This document shows positions 50,801-58,463 of a stretch of 64,000 nt of DNA, one piece after another. The DNA lies in contig CALFMP010000027.1 of assembly GCA_937879965.1 (NCBI GenBank), forward strand, positions 1 through 64,000. Reading direction: 5' to 3'. The notes below the pieces were generated by a model, which was not told where the DNA came from, ran no database searches, and worked only from the letters and a program-made list of their open reading frames with translations. How positions within the stretch are numbered: the first letter of the stretch is position 1; every line of letters starts with the position of its first letter. The position numbers and the translations under genes are program-made. The DNA comes from QKMZ01 sp012965515 (GTDB lineage Bacteria; Cyanobacteriota; Vampirovibrionia; Obscuribacterales; Obscuribacteraceae).

Positions 50801-52408
50801 ATGTTAGCCGAACTTCTGAAGCCCTTTCATTCTAAAGAGAAGACACAGGTTCTTGAAGCAATCAACACGCTGCGCTTCAAAGTCACACCAGAAAATATCG
50901 CGCTCACCACAAGCCTCCCCGTCGCGACAGCAGCGCAGCAACTCAACATCATCGCGGCGGAAACATCCGCGCACCTGAAAGTAGATTCCGCCGGTGCGCT
51001 TCTTTATGAGTTCTCACCAGGCTTTGAGCGCGCGTACATATATGACGTCACAAAACAGCTGTTCACCGCCAATGGCAACATCGTCCTCCGCCTTCTGCGA
51101 GTCGCAGTTCGTCTGGCAATTGGTCTAACAGTTACAGCAATCAAAATCGTGTTGCTTGTGCTCAACTTCCTGTTTCGCGCGATGTTCGGCATCCTTCTCA
51201 TCGGCTCAATTATCGCAATAGTCGTCGGCATATTCGCAGCGATTGCCGGACTCTTCGACGGCGACGGACCAAGCATCGACATCGGCGATGTAGGAGGCGG
51301 CGACATATTATCTGGAATCGGCAATGTCGACTGGCACTTTGACTTCGGCTACTTCACGTATGATTTCGTTCGCCTACTGAGTTGGAGCTACTACTGGTCT
51401 GACCCGTGCTACTACCACTCTTATGGCTACTCATACGACTACTATTACTCGCCCCAAACCGCCAACTCGCGGGCGCTCGTCAACGATCAAGAAGTTCGCG
51501 CGGACTCCACTCAAAAGGGCGACTTCGTCACCAATTGCTTCTCGTACTTATTCGGAGACGGGCATCCCAACGCCGATCTGCAAGAGCGCTACTGGCACCA
51601 GATCGGTCTTGTGATCAAACGCAACCACGGTGTTGTAGTGGCAGAACAACTGGCACCGTTTGTCGGAGATCAGAGTGGAACCGAAGACTGGATGCTCCCG
51701 ATTCTCGTGCATTTCAACGGTTCGCCGGAAGTGACGGACAAAGGACATATCCTCTACGTTTTTCCTTCCTTCGTTCGCGAAGACAACCTCACTGCGCAAC
51801 CATTGAGTTTGAAACCACAACAAGGTATGGGCGGCGGAGATCAGCTCAGAGACTTGTATCGCAGTCACTTGAAGCGCCAAGCCGATCAATCGTGGGGTGG
51901 TCCAGCGGTCAATGCGCAAAATCAATTGGCTCGCTCACTGGAAGAACGTCGCTGGGAATTCTCCCTGCAAGGTTTTGAATCATCAACAAAAATTGCCGGC
52001 ATCACAATTCTCAACTTCATCGGCAGTTACTGGCTTTACACAGCATCTGCGCACACTAAGCTTCTTCTGTCTTTCCATCAAATGTCGATGTATATGCTTG
52101 GCTATGCCACTTTCTTACTGGTATTTCCTGCAGCACGTTTCTTCTGGATTACGTGCCTCAATATAGGCATCGACAAGCGCAACGAACGACGTTCCAAACT
52201 CGCAAGCGCACTCTCAGCACCAACAAGCGAATTGAAAGAAAAACTCAGCGAAGCAAGTGCTCACATCAATCAATTGTTGCTCGCACCGGCACCTTCGATT
52301 GTTTTTACAACAGAAGAAGACTCGCTCGAACAACAGTTCAAGTCAACGCCGGCAGAAAGCTCAACCATCAAATTCAATGCGTCGCGCAATTACATCAGCA
52401 AACCCTAA
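50801..52408 (+). CDS. At5g03900-like cyanobacterial/plastid membrane protein
   Basis: The start at 50801 is chosen for spacing from AAAGGAA; an ATG nine bases earlier is too close. The 535-residue product has an N-terminal winged-helix-like domain (EAINTLRFKVTPENIALTTS, then TSAHLKVDSAGALLYEFSPGF). Two long membrane helices follow (about 95-150) and a Tyr-rich stretch of about 20 residues near 200-225. Next comes a conserved region EDWMLPILVHFNGSPEVTDKG with ILYVFPSF, then further membrane helices (about 405-450). This layout matches cyanobacterial proteins related to Arabidopsis At5g03900, sometimes labelled iron-sulfur biosynthesis family. Their role is unknown. The match is by recall. Confidence 0.65.
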   Translation: MLAELLKPFHSKEKTQVLEAINTLRFKVTPENIALTTSLPVATAAQQLNIIAAETSAHLKVDSAGALLYEFSPGFERAYIYDVTKQLFTANGNIVLRLLRVAVRLAIGLTVTAIKIVLLVLNFLFRAMFGILLIGSIIAIVVGIFAAIAGLFDGDGPSIDIGDVGGGDILSGIGNVDWHFDFGYFTYDFVRLLSWSYYWSDPCYYHSYGYSYDYYYSPQTANSRALVNDQEVRADSTQKGDFVTNCFSYLFGDGHPNADLQERYWHQIGLVIKRNHGVVVAEQLAPFVGDQSGTEDWMLPILVHFNGSPEVTDKGHILYVFPSFVREDNLTAQPLSLKPQQGMGGGDQLRDLYRSHLKRQADQSWGGPAVNAQNQLARSLEERRWEFSLQGFESSTKIAGITILNFIGSYWLYTASAHTKLLLSFHQMSMYMLGYATFLLVFPAARFFWITCLNIGIDKRNERRSKLASALSAPTSELKEKLSEASAHINQLLLAPAPSIVFTTEEDSLEQQFKSTPAESSTIKFNASRNYISKP

Positions 52409-52417
52409 GTTACGTTT

Positions 52418-52531
52418 CACGTAGGGGCGCATTGCATGCGCCCTTTTCTTGCCCGCGCATAGCATGAGAACTTTTGTAGCTCGCGCATTGCATGAGAACT
52501 TTTGTAGCTCGCGCATTACATGAACCCTTTT
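52418..52531. repeat. palindromic repeat followed by 28-bp tandem repeats
   Basis: A GGGGCGCATTGCATGCGCCC palindrome is followed by tandem 28-bp units starting at 52454, 52482 and 52510 (partial). The units share CGCGCAT..CATGA.AAC and TTTTGTAGCT. The tandem units look like expansions derived from the palindrome's flank. Confidence 0.75.
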
Positions 52532-52628
52532 GCGCGTTTTTCTCAGCACTGCCACGTTCATGCCACGCAGTCTGATTATGTTGACGATGGCTGGGTCAAC
52601 AACCGTTTCTCAATGGAGTTGACCAAAA

Positions 52629-53099
52629 ATGACTACTCGCAATAATGACGTTGAAACTATTTGCCCGAGCGCTGAACCTCTGAGTAGCGAAGCGCAGGTA
52701 GCGGCGCTCGAATCTCTGCGCAATGAAATAAAACAAGACACGAGCACAATGAATTCCGACCAGGCTCGCGAATACATGTGGCAATTGACGCAGAAATTGC
52801 AGGAAAGCAATCAACTGCCGGAGCTGTCGCTTGTCTATGCGGATCAGCTTGGCGCCGACCTTAACAGAGCGGACTTGCGCAACGAGATGCGGTCCGTAAA
52901 TCGCGATATTAGTTTTGGAGAAAACGACAAACAGCTGGACAAAGCATTTATCAGATTCTTGCTCGACAATTATGAGGGTGGAGCAAACTTGATTGAAAGC
53001 GTGGACGAAGAACCAGGATACGATTCGAACATAAGCCGCGCCGATATTGCGGCGAAGCTTGCACAGTTCAGAAGCTCTGCTCAAACAGCAACGAAGTAA
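52629..53099 (+). CDS. hypothetical protein, possible EF-hand-like acidic loop
   Basis: Not recognised. GGAG precedes the ATG at good spacing. The 156-residue product is helical and acidic, without signal peptide. A segment near residues 118-138 (DEEPGYDSNISRADIAAKL) resembles a degenerate calcium loop followed by a helix. In style (short polar N-terminus, Gln/Asn/Asp-rich helices) it recalls the EF-hand-like protein at 3538-4317, and the two may belong to one lineage-specific family. Confidence 0.55.
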   Translation: MTTRNNDVETICPSAEPLSSEAQVAALESLRNEIKQDTSTMNSDQAREYMWQLTQKLQESNQLPELSLVYADQLGADLNRADLRNEMRSVNRDISFGENDKQLDKAFIRFLLDNYEGGANLIESVDEEPGYDSNISRADIAAKLAQFRSSAQTATK

Positions 53100-53239
53100 C
53101 GTGCGCATCCACGGTCCGAGCGGATTTTCGATCTAAACAATAAGTAAATTCCTTTGTTTTGGCGATTGATTGCCCAAGACCCGGGAATTTGCATTACGGG
53201 TACTTCGCGCAATCGAGCCCACATCAGCAAATCGCAGTA

Positions 53240-54313
53240 TCACTTTGCGTGGAAAGAAACAGGCAACAATTCCTCGCGATGCCGAAAAAAAGGCAGTCTT
53301 CCTGGAATCCAGTTCTCATGCGCAAAAATGTGTTTTGCATCGGCAACGACTCGTTTCACTTTAACGAAATAAGTGTGCACCGTCGGAAACTCCAACTCAT
53401 CACCAGGATCGATGACAGTATTCGGCCCCAACAAAGCAATGCCAACAGGAATAGTTACATCAATGAAATAAGTGTTGTCTTCGCCGGGAGTGAAAACTGT
53501 CGGACCATTCTTGCCCAATCGCGGCTCGAGCTCATTCACAACGTAGGTCGAAATATCCAAGACTAAGTCACCACGGTTGTGATAAATGTGCACCCTACGA
53601 GCTAGTTTCGCTAGTTCATACAGGGGTTTGCGTTTCTCGAATTGGCTTCTACCGACATCTGGCGCTGTGTGAATGACTTCATGGAAGAGCTTTAGATCTC
53701 TAAAGTGAAACCCTTCAGCGCTTGACTCAAGTAGCTTATTGCCCATTGATGCAGCCACAAGATTGAACTTGCCTGCAAATTGTTCTCTATCTTCTATGTT
53801 CGTGAATGCATCCAGCAAGAACTTTCGCCACTCCTCTAAGAACCGCAAGAATGCCCCCTTTCCAGTTTGAATAGCGCGAGTTCTATCGTGCCTGTATTCA
53901 TCGGTCTGATCGGTGGAAGGCCAGGAGATCATTACGACATGACCAATGTTGCACTGCGGATCATCAATGTATGCCTTCTGAATTCTGCGAATGGTTTCTT
54001 GCAACCGCTCAACGGGGTGTCTGTACCCGTGCACAAAACACAGAATTTCCCTGCCGCTTTCTTTGGTCAGTTCCACCATCCTGCGAAAGAATCTTGCGTA
54101 GCCGAGAAGCTGCGTTTCATCAGCAACTTCCAAACTGCCTGAATAAGGCGAGTTTCCCACAGGAAAAGCTTTGTATGTATCCTTTTCTATTGGTCCATCA
54201 GTCACGAACGTTAGTTCACCAAAATTGAATTCGGCGAGCACACCAAGCTGCGCCGAGTTGGCTTTACAAAGATCGAAACCATCGCGATTGGTTGCTATGA
54301 GGTGAGTCGGCAT
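53240..54313 (-). CDS. alpha/beta hydrolase (DUF900-type)
   Basis: The start at 54313 follows AGAGGG, giving 357 residues. The fold signatures are EILCFVHGYRHPVERLQETI (oxyanion HG), VVMISWPSTD, and the nucleophile elbow LVAASMGNKLLE (A-x-S-M-G instead of G-x-S-x-G). HTAPDVGR follows, then RVHIYHNRGDLVLD with the probable acid, and a C-terminal His (VHTYFVK). This pattern belongs to the DUF900 hydrolases of unknown substrate. There is no signal peptide. It is divergent from the 54522 gene across a GC-rich structured gap. Confidence 0.8.
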   Translation of the reverse strand: MPTHLIATNRDGFDLCKANSAQLGVLAEFNFGELTFVTDGPIEKDTYKAFPVGNSPYSGSLEVADETQLLGYARFFRRMVELTKESGREILCFVHGYRHPVERLQETIRRIQKAYIDDPQCNIGHVVMISWPSTDQTDEYRHDRTRAIQTGKGAFLRFLEEWRKFLLDAFTNIEDREQFAGKFNLVAASMGNKLLESSAEGFHFRDLKLFHEVIHTAPDVGRSQFEKRKPLYELAKLARRVHIYHNRGDLVLDISTYVVNELEPRLGKNGPTVFTPGEDNTYFIDVTIPVGIALLGPNTVIDPGDELEFPTVHTYFVKVKRVVADAKHIFAHENWIPGRLPFFRHREELLPVSFHAK

Positions 54314-54394
54314 CTTGGCCCTCTTTATTTTGATAAAGCATCCAGGATTTGAAAGTATTGCAAAAACCTGGAGGATACCGCGGTCCCTTGGCAA

Positions 54395-54515
54395 CCGAAT
54401 TTAATGTAACTTCCTTTCGATAGCCCGGGAACCAATGGCTGGAGCCCCCGTCCCTCGGGTATCACAAGATGTGCCGGGCTCGTGGGCCGGGTAGCATCTC
54501 CACTAAATACGGAGA
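54395..54515 (+). other. GC-rich structured leader, identity unknown
   Basis: The gap before the 54522 gene has several complementary GC blocks: GAGCCCCC, CCCTCGGGTATC, GCCGGGCTCGTGGGCCGGG, and GATG..CATC closing a hairpin at about 54470-54503. The hairpin lies just upstream of the GGAG site. It may be a regulatory leader or small RNA. It does not match a riboswitch consensus I can recall. Confidence 0.35.
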
Positions 54516-54521
54516 ATAAAA

Positions 54522-55178
54522 ATGAGAACTTTACTTGCGGCATCATTGGGCATCACGGCAGCGCTGACTCTGTGCATGGGTACTGGTGCGTTCGCGCAGG
54601 ATAGCGTTGTAGTTACAAGAACCATCACGACGACCGACCCGGGCGTTTTGATTGGCACGATCACAACTCGTCGCGAAGAGCTCAACAAACTCTATGCTGA
54701 CGCATTGGCACAAAATCTCATGGCAGAAGCAGAAAAGAATTTGCTGAAAGCAGAGCTCGACAGAATCGCTGCGGAAGAAGCAGCAGCTAAAGCTTTGACA
54801 GGCGTTGCAGCCAGCAGCAAAATCGTAATCTTGGCCCGCGACATCGATACCCTCGGCGACAGATTCAACGTCGTATTGAAAAAGCCAGTTTTCGTCCCGA
54901 TTGTGGAAGGCTCGCACTTCACCATTGTTGAAGGCAAAGTTGTTGAGTTGGATGACGTCGCAAAACGTCGTTGGGACTTGGAAGGCAAAATCAACAAACT
55001 GTATTTGGAAAGCAAAATCTCAGCCTCTACTGCAAACAGCCTACGTAGCCGCATGGACTTGATTGCAACCCAAGAGGCTGGAATGCGCGCAGACGGCAAC
55101 CTCGATCTTAAAGAAGGTCGTATTCTCTACAATGAATTCGACAAGATCGGCTCCGACCTGGACAGCGCCGCGAAGTAA
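54522..55178 (+). CDS. periplasmic hypothetical protein
   Basis: The 218-residue product has a signal peptide (LLAASLGITAALTLCMGTGAFA, cleavage before QDSV). The mature part has two similar helical halves. Each contains an I-x-x-(L/K)-x-x-x-x-x-x-L-x-A-x-x-A/S-x-x-L motif: residues about 48-78 (RREELNKLYADALAQNLM) and about 152-182 (LEGKINKLYLESKISASTANSL), both followed by a helix with DLIA or ELDRIAA. It may be an internal duplication. Function is unknown. GGAG precedes the ATG, and a terminator follows. Confidence 0.65.
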   Translation: MRTLLAASLGITAALTLCMGTGAFAQDSVVVTRTITTTDPGVLIGTITTRREELNKLYADALAQNLMAEAEKNLLKAELDRIAAEEAAAKALTGVAASSKIVILARDIDTLGDRFNVVLKKPVFVPIVEGSHFTIVEGKVVELDDVAKRRWDLEGKINKLYLESKISASTANSLRSRMDLIATQEAGMRADGNLDLKEGRILYNEFDKIGSDLDSAAK

Positions 55179-55249
55179 GCGATACAGGTAAGAAACAAAC
55201 GATTTCGGCACATCGGAATCAATGAATATGCCCCTCCACGGGCACAGAG

Positions 55250-55274
55250 AGCTCCGCACCAGCGGAGCTTTCTG
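55250..55274 (+). terminator. terminator after the 54522-55178 gene
   Basis: A perfect 8-bp stem (AGCTCCGC / GCGGAGCT) with loop ACCA, followed by TTCTG. Confidence 0.65.
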
Positions 55275-55406
55275 CGTCAGAGGTAAAAAACTTATCTCAC
55301 TGGAACTTTCGATATGTTCGTTCGCTCTATAACAGTGAACCTGGCTTGCACTGCGGGTTCTCAAAACCTAGCAATCAAATTGTCTACCCCTTAGCAGGAG
55401 TTTCTC

Positions 55407-57128
55407 ATGCGGTATCTGGCACTGGCGACGGATTATGACGGCACGATAGCGGGTGATGGAACAGTAGACAAGTCGACGGTGGAAGCGCTGCAACGCGCGA
55501 AAGCTTCCGGTCGCAAAATAATTCTGGTGACAGGGCGCGAGATGCCCAGCTTGATAGAACACTTTCCCGAGTGGGAGATCTTCGACGCCATAGTCGCCGA
55601 GAACGGCGCACTACTAGTAATTCCTTCAACCAAACACGAAGAACTGCTTTGCGAACCACCACCACAAGCGCTGATCGATGATTTGACAAAACACGAGGTC
55701 GAGCCGTTGTCCGTAGGCAAAGGCATTCTCGCGACGTGGGTTCCGCATGACGGAATCGTTCTTCAGTGCATCAAAGAACTAGGCTTGGAGTCACAAATCA
55801 TCTTCAACAAAGGCGCAGTGATGATACTTCCGCCTGGCGTCAACAAAGCTAGCGGGCTTGCCGCCGCACTTAAGTATCTACAGCTCTCCCCGCACAACGT
55901 AGTTGCAGTCGGCGATGCCGAAAACGACCACGCGTTTCTTACCGCAAGTGAGTTCTCTGTTGCCGTAGACAACGCACTCCCGGCATTGAAAGAACGTGCT
56001 GACTTCGTCACGAAAGCAAAACGCGGAGCTGGAGTTGAAGAACTTATCGACATGCTCATCGAAGATGATTTGATCAATCTCTCTCCCAAACGTCACTTCA
56101 TTTCCGCAGGCACACGCGAGGATGGAGAGAAGGAAATGATCGATCCATACAATACAGGAATTTTGATTTGCGGCAGCTCCGGCGCCGGAAAGTCAACAAC
56201 CACGCTTGGAATTCTCGACCAACTCTGCCACTCCAACTATCAGTTCTGTTTGATCGATCCGGAAGGCGATTACGAGAGCTTCCAAAACGCTGTTGTAATA
56301 GGAGACACAGAGCGAGCTCCCACAATCGAGGAAGTTCTTCAATTGCTGGCGGACCCAACAAAAAGTGTTATCGTCAACCTGCTCGGAATTGCATTGGAAG
56401 ATAGACCGGAGTTTTTCACAAACCTCCTTCCGCGACTGCAAGAACTTCGCACATTGCACGGCAGACCGCACTGGACGGTTGTAGACGAAGCGCATCATAT
56501 GTTCCCTGTCGAGTGGAAAAAAATGTCACAGCTCGCACCGGAGAACTTACGATCAATTCTGATGATTACGGTGCACCCCGAACTGATCGCGCCGGAAGTT
56601 TATTCATCCGTCGACTTGCTGCTTACAATCGGCGATAATGCTCAAGACAAGATCAAAATGTTCGCTAAAACAGCCGGACTCGGCGCTCCCAGAATGCCAA
56701 AAGAAACAGCGCTCGAACAAGGCTACGGATTCGGCTGGTTCACTAAAGCATCGAAGAAAGTTGAACTTCTCAAACTCGAACGTTCTGAGATCGAGAAAGT
56801 CCGCCACCGTCGCAAATACGCTGAAGGTCAGTTGCCGGAAGAGAGAAGTTTCTACTTCCGTGGCCCCGATGGCAAGCTCAACCTGCGCGTGCAAAACCTT
56901 GTGTTGTTCAATCAAATTGCGCAAGGTGTTGACGATGACACATGGAATTTCCATTTGCGCAATCACGATTACTCAAAGTGGTTCAAAGAGTTCATCAAGG
57001 ACGATGAGTTGTCGCAAGAAACGCAGATGATTGAATCAAACAAAAACATTGGCGCAAGGGAAACGCGCAAACTGATTTGCGCAGCCATCGAAAAACGCTA
57101 CACCCTGCCAGCCACCGGCGCCGCATAA
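55407..57128 (+). CDS. HAD phosphatase fused to a HerA/DUF87-like ATPase
   Basis: The 573-residue product has two enzymatic halves. Residues 1-220 are a Cof/SPP-type HAD phosphatase: D9-Y-D11-G-T (motif I), LVTGRE (motif II), a Lys in NKASGL, and GDAENDHAFL (motif III). Residues 225-573 are a P-loop ATPase of HerA/FtsK type: Walker A GSSGAGKST (256-264), CLIDPEGDYE, and Walker B TVVDEAHHMFP (D360, E361), ending in a helical domain. The ATPase contacts DNA or membrane in other families, but here there is no nuclease partner. The substrate and the link between halves are unknown. AGGAG precedes the ATG. Confidence 0.85.
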   Translation: MRYLALATDYDGTIAGDGTVDKSTVEALQRAKASGRKIILVTGREMPSLIEHFPEWEIFDAIVAENGALLVIPSTKHEELLCEPPPQALIDDLTKHEVEPLSVGKGILATWVPHDGIVLQCIKELGLESQIIFNKGAVMILPPGVNKASGLAAALKYLQLSPHNVVAVGDAENDHAFLTASEFSVAVDNALPALKERADFVTKAKRGAGVEELIDMLIEDDLINLSPKRHFISAGTREDGEKEMIDPYNTGILICGSSGAGKSTTTLGILDQLCHSNYQFCLIDPEGDYESFQNAVVIGDTERAPTIEEVLQLLADPTKSVIVNLLGIALEDRPEFFTNLLPRLQELRTLHGRPHWTVVDEAHHMFPVEWKKMSQLAPENLRSILMITVHPELIAPEVYSSVDLLLTIGDNAQDKIKMFAKTAGLGAPRMPKETALEQGYGFGWFTKASKKVELLKLERSEIEKVRHRRKYAEGQLPEERSFYFRGPDGKLNLRVQNLVLFNQIAQGVDDDTWNFHLRNHDYSKWFKEFIKDDELSQETQMIESNKNIGARETRKLICAAIEKRYTLPATGAA

Positions 57129-57145
57129 CACACATTCCGCGAAGC

Positions 57146-57176
57146 CGTAGGGGCGACGCCATGCGTCGCCCGGTGT
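57146..57176. repeat. palindromic repeat
   Basis: A single GTAGGGGCGACGCCATGCGT-type element lies between co-directional genes, followed by about 90 bases of leader for the next gene. Confidence 0.75.
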
Positions 57177-57268
57177 TCATATGCACAACTTATTGACTCG
57201 AGCGAAACTTTTTTGGCGCTGCCGGGTATTGGAGTCTGTACGAGGGCGGACTCGAGGTTCATTCAAAA

Positions 57269-58405
57269 ATGAATACATGGGCAAGGCGAGCGTTTATGAC
57301 TCTGACTCCAGCCGTGATGGCTTTCCTTGCCCTGACGCCCGTCGTACAAGCGCAGGAGGATTCTGACTCCTCATCGTCCTCCGGCAATCCCGGACGCGGC
57401 TTCGGCGGTCTTGGACAGGGCTTTAATCGTGGATCTGGTCGTGGCTATGGCGGGCGTTTTATCCGCGGCTCGAAATTCCGCCAGGGACAAAATGGCGAAA
57501 ATCGCAATTTCGCTTTCATGCCACCGCCAAACATCGAAAGGGGTTGGTCGGGCAAAGGCAAACCACAGCTCCAGGAGCTGGTAGTGGACGGCGTTAAGCG
57601 CCGCTACTACATCTACAAGCCTGACTCAGCAGCAGTGCCTGCGCCGCTTGTGCTAGCGTTCCACGGCGGCGGAGGCAATGCTGAAGGCACAGACAAATGC
57701 GCCGGCGGCATCGCAAAGCTCGCAGACGAGAAAGGCTTTATCGTCGTGTACCCTGACGCAATCGACAAACACTGGAATGATGGACGTCCAGACCTTTCAA
57801 AGACGAATTACGATGATGTCGGCTTCATATCGAAACTCATTGATGATCTAAACGCCAAAAGACTGATTGATACCAAGCGCGTTTACGCAACTGGAATTTC
57901 GAACGGTGGTTTCTTCAGCCAATATCTTGCGATAAAACTACCGGAGAAAATCGCAGCAGTCGCAACCGTCGCTGCATCTGTTTCCACCTCATTCCTTGAC
58001 CTCAAAATTACTCCAGTGCCAATAATGATGCTGCTAGGCACAGAGGACACGCTTGTCCCGTGGAACGGCGGCAAGGTGGGCGGAAAAGTCTTACGCAAAG
58101 GCAGAGGTGAAGTGATTCCCGGCAGGCAAGCTCTCGAATTCTGGCTTGCTCACAACAAAAACAATGCAAGACCAAACTGCACGGAACTGCCGGACAAAGA
58201 CCCGACGGACAATTCGCGGGTGATTGTAGAGCAGTATGGCGCTTCGGACAGCTCAAATGAAGTCGTGCTCTACGAAATCCGTGGCGGCGGACATACGTGG
58301 CCGGACGGACAGCAGTACCTTCCGAAGTCCATAATAGGACCGGTGTGCCGCGACTTCGACGGCAACCTGGCGATATGGAATTTCTTCGAAAAGCACGCCC
58401 TTTGA
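57269..58405 (+). CDS. secreted LpqC/PHB-depolymerase-type esterase
   Basis: The 378-residue product has a signal peptide (LTPAVMAFLALTPVVQAQ) and a Ser/Gly/Arg-rich low-complexity segment (residues 30-80). An alpha/beta-hydrolase domain of the LpqC or feruloyl-esterase class follows: LVLAFHGGGGNAEG, FIVVYPDAID, nucleophile S211 in YATGISNGGFF, LGTEDTLVPWNGG (acid) and EIRGGGHTWPDG (His). Such enzymes cleave aryl or polyhydroxyalkanoate esters outside the cytoplasm. GAGG precedes the ATG. A palindromic repeat fragment follows. Confidence 0.88.
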   Translation: MNTWARRAFMTLTPAVMAFLALTPVVQAQEDSDSSSSSGNPGRGFGGLGQGFNRGSGRGYGGRFIRGSKFRQGQNGENRNFAFMPPPNIERGWSGKGKPQLQELVVDGVKRRYYIYKPDSAAVPAPLVLAFHGGGGNAEGTDKCAGGIAKLADEKGFIVVYPDAIDKHWNDGRPDLSKTNYDDVGFISKLIDDLNAKRLIDTKRVYATGISNGGFFSQYLAIKLPEKIAAVATVAASVSTSFLDLKITPVPIMMLLGTEDTLVPWNGGKVGGKVLRKGRGEVIPGRQALEFWLAHNKNNARPNCTELPDKDPTDNSRVIVEQYGASDSSNEVVLYEIRGGGHTWPDGQQYLPKSIIGPVCRDFDGNLAIWNFFEKHAL

Positions 58406-58424
58406 CAAAGGCTGTGGTCAACCA

Positions 58425-58458
58425 ACCACGCGGGCGGCATTGGTGACGCCCCTGCAAA
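58425..58458. repeat. palindromic repeat fragment
   Basis: A degenerate GGGCGGCATTGGTGACGCCC element lies between convergent genes. Confidence 0.5.
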
Positions 58459-58463
58459 AAAAA

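Noticed and set aside
52418..52531. CRISPR array
   Set aside because: The 28-bp units are directly adjacent with no unique spacers, and no cas genes are present.
54395..54515. c-di-AMP or c-di-GMP riboswitch
   Set aside because: Some short motifs (GGGAACC, CGGGTA) recall these classes, but the order and spacing of conserved bases do not fit. It is left as an unidentified structured leader.
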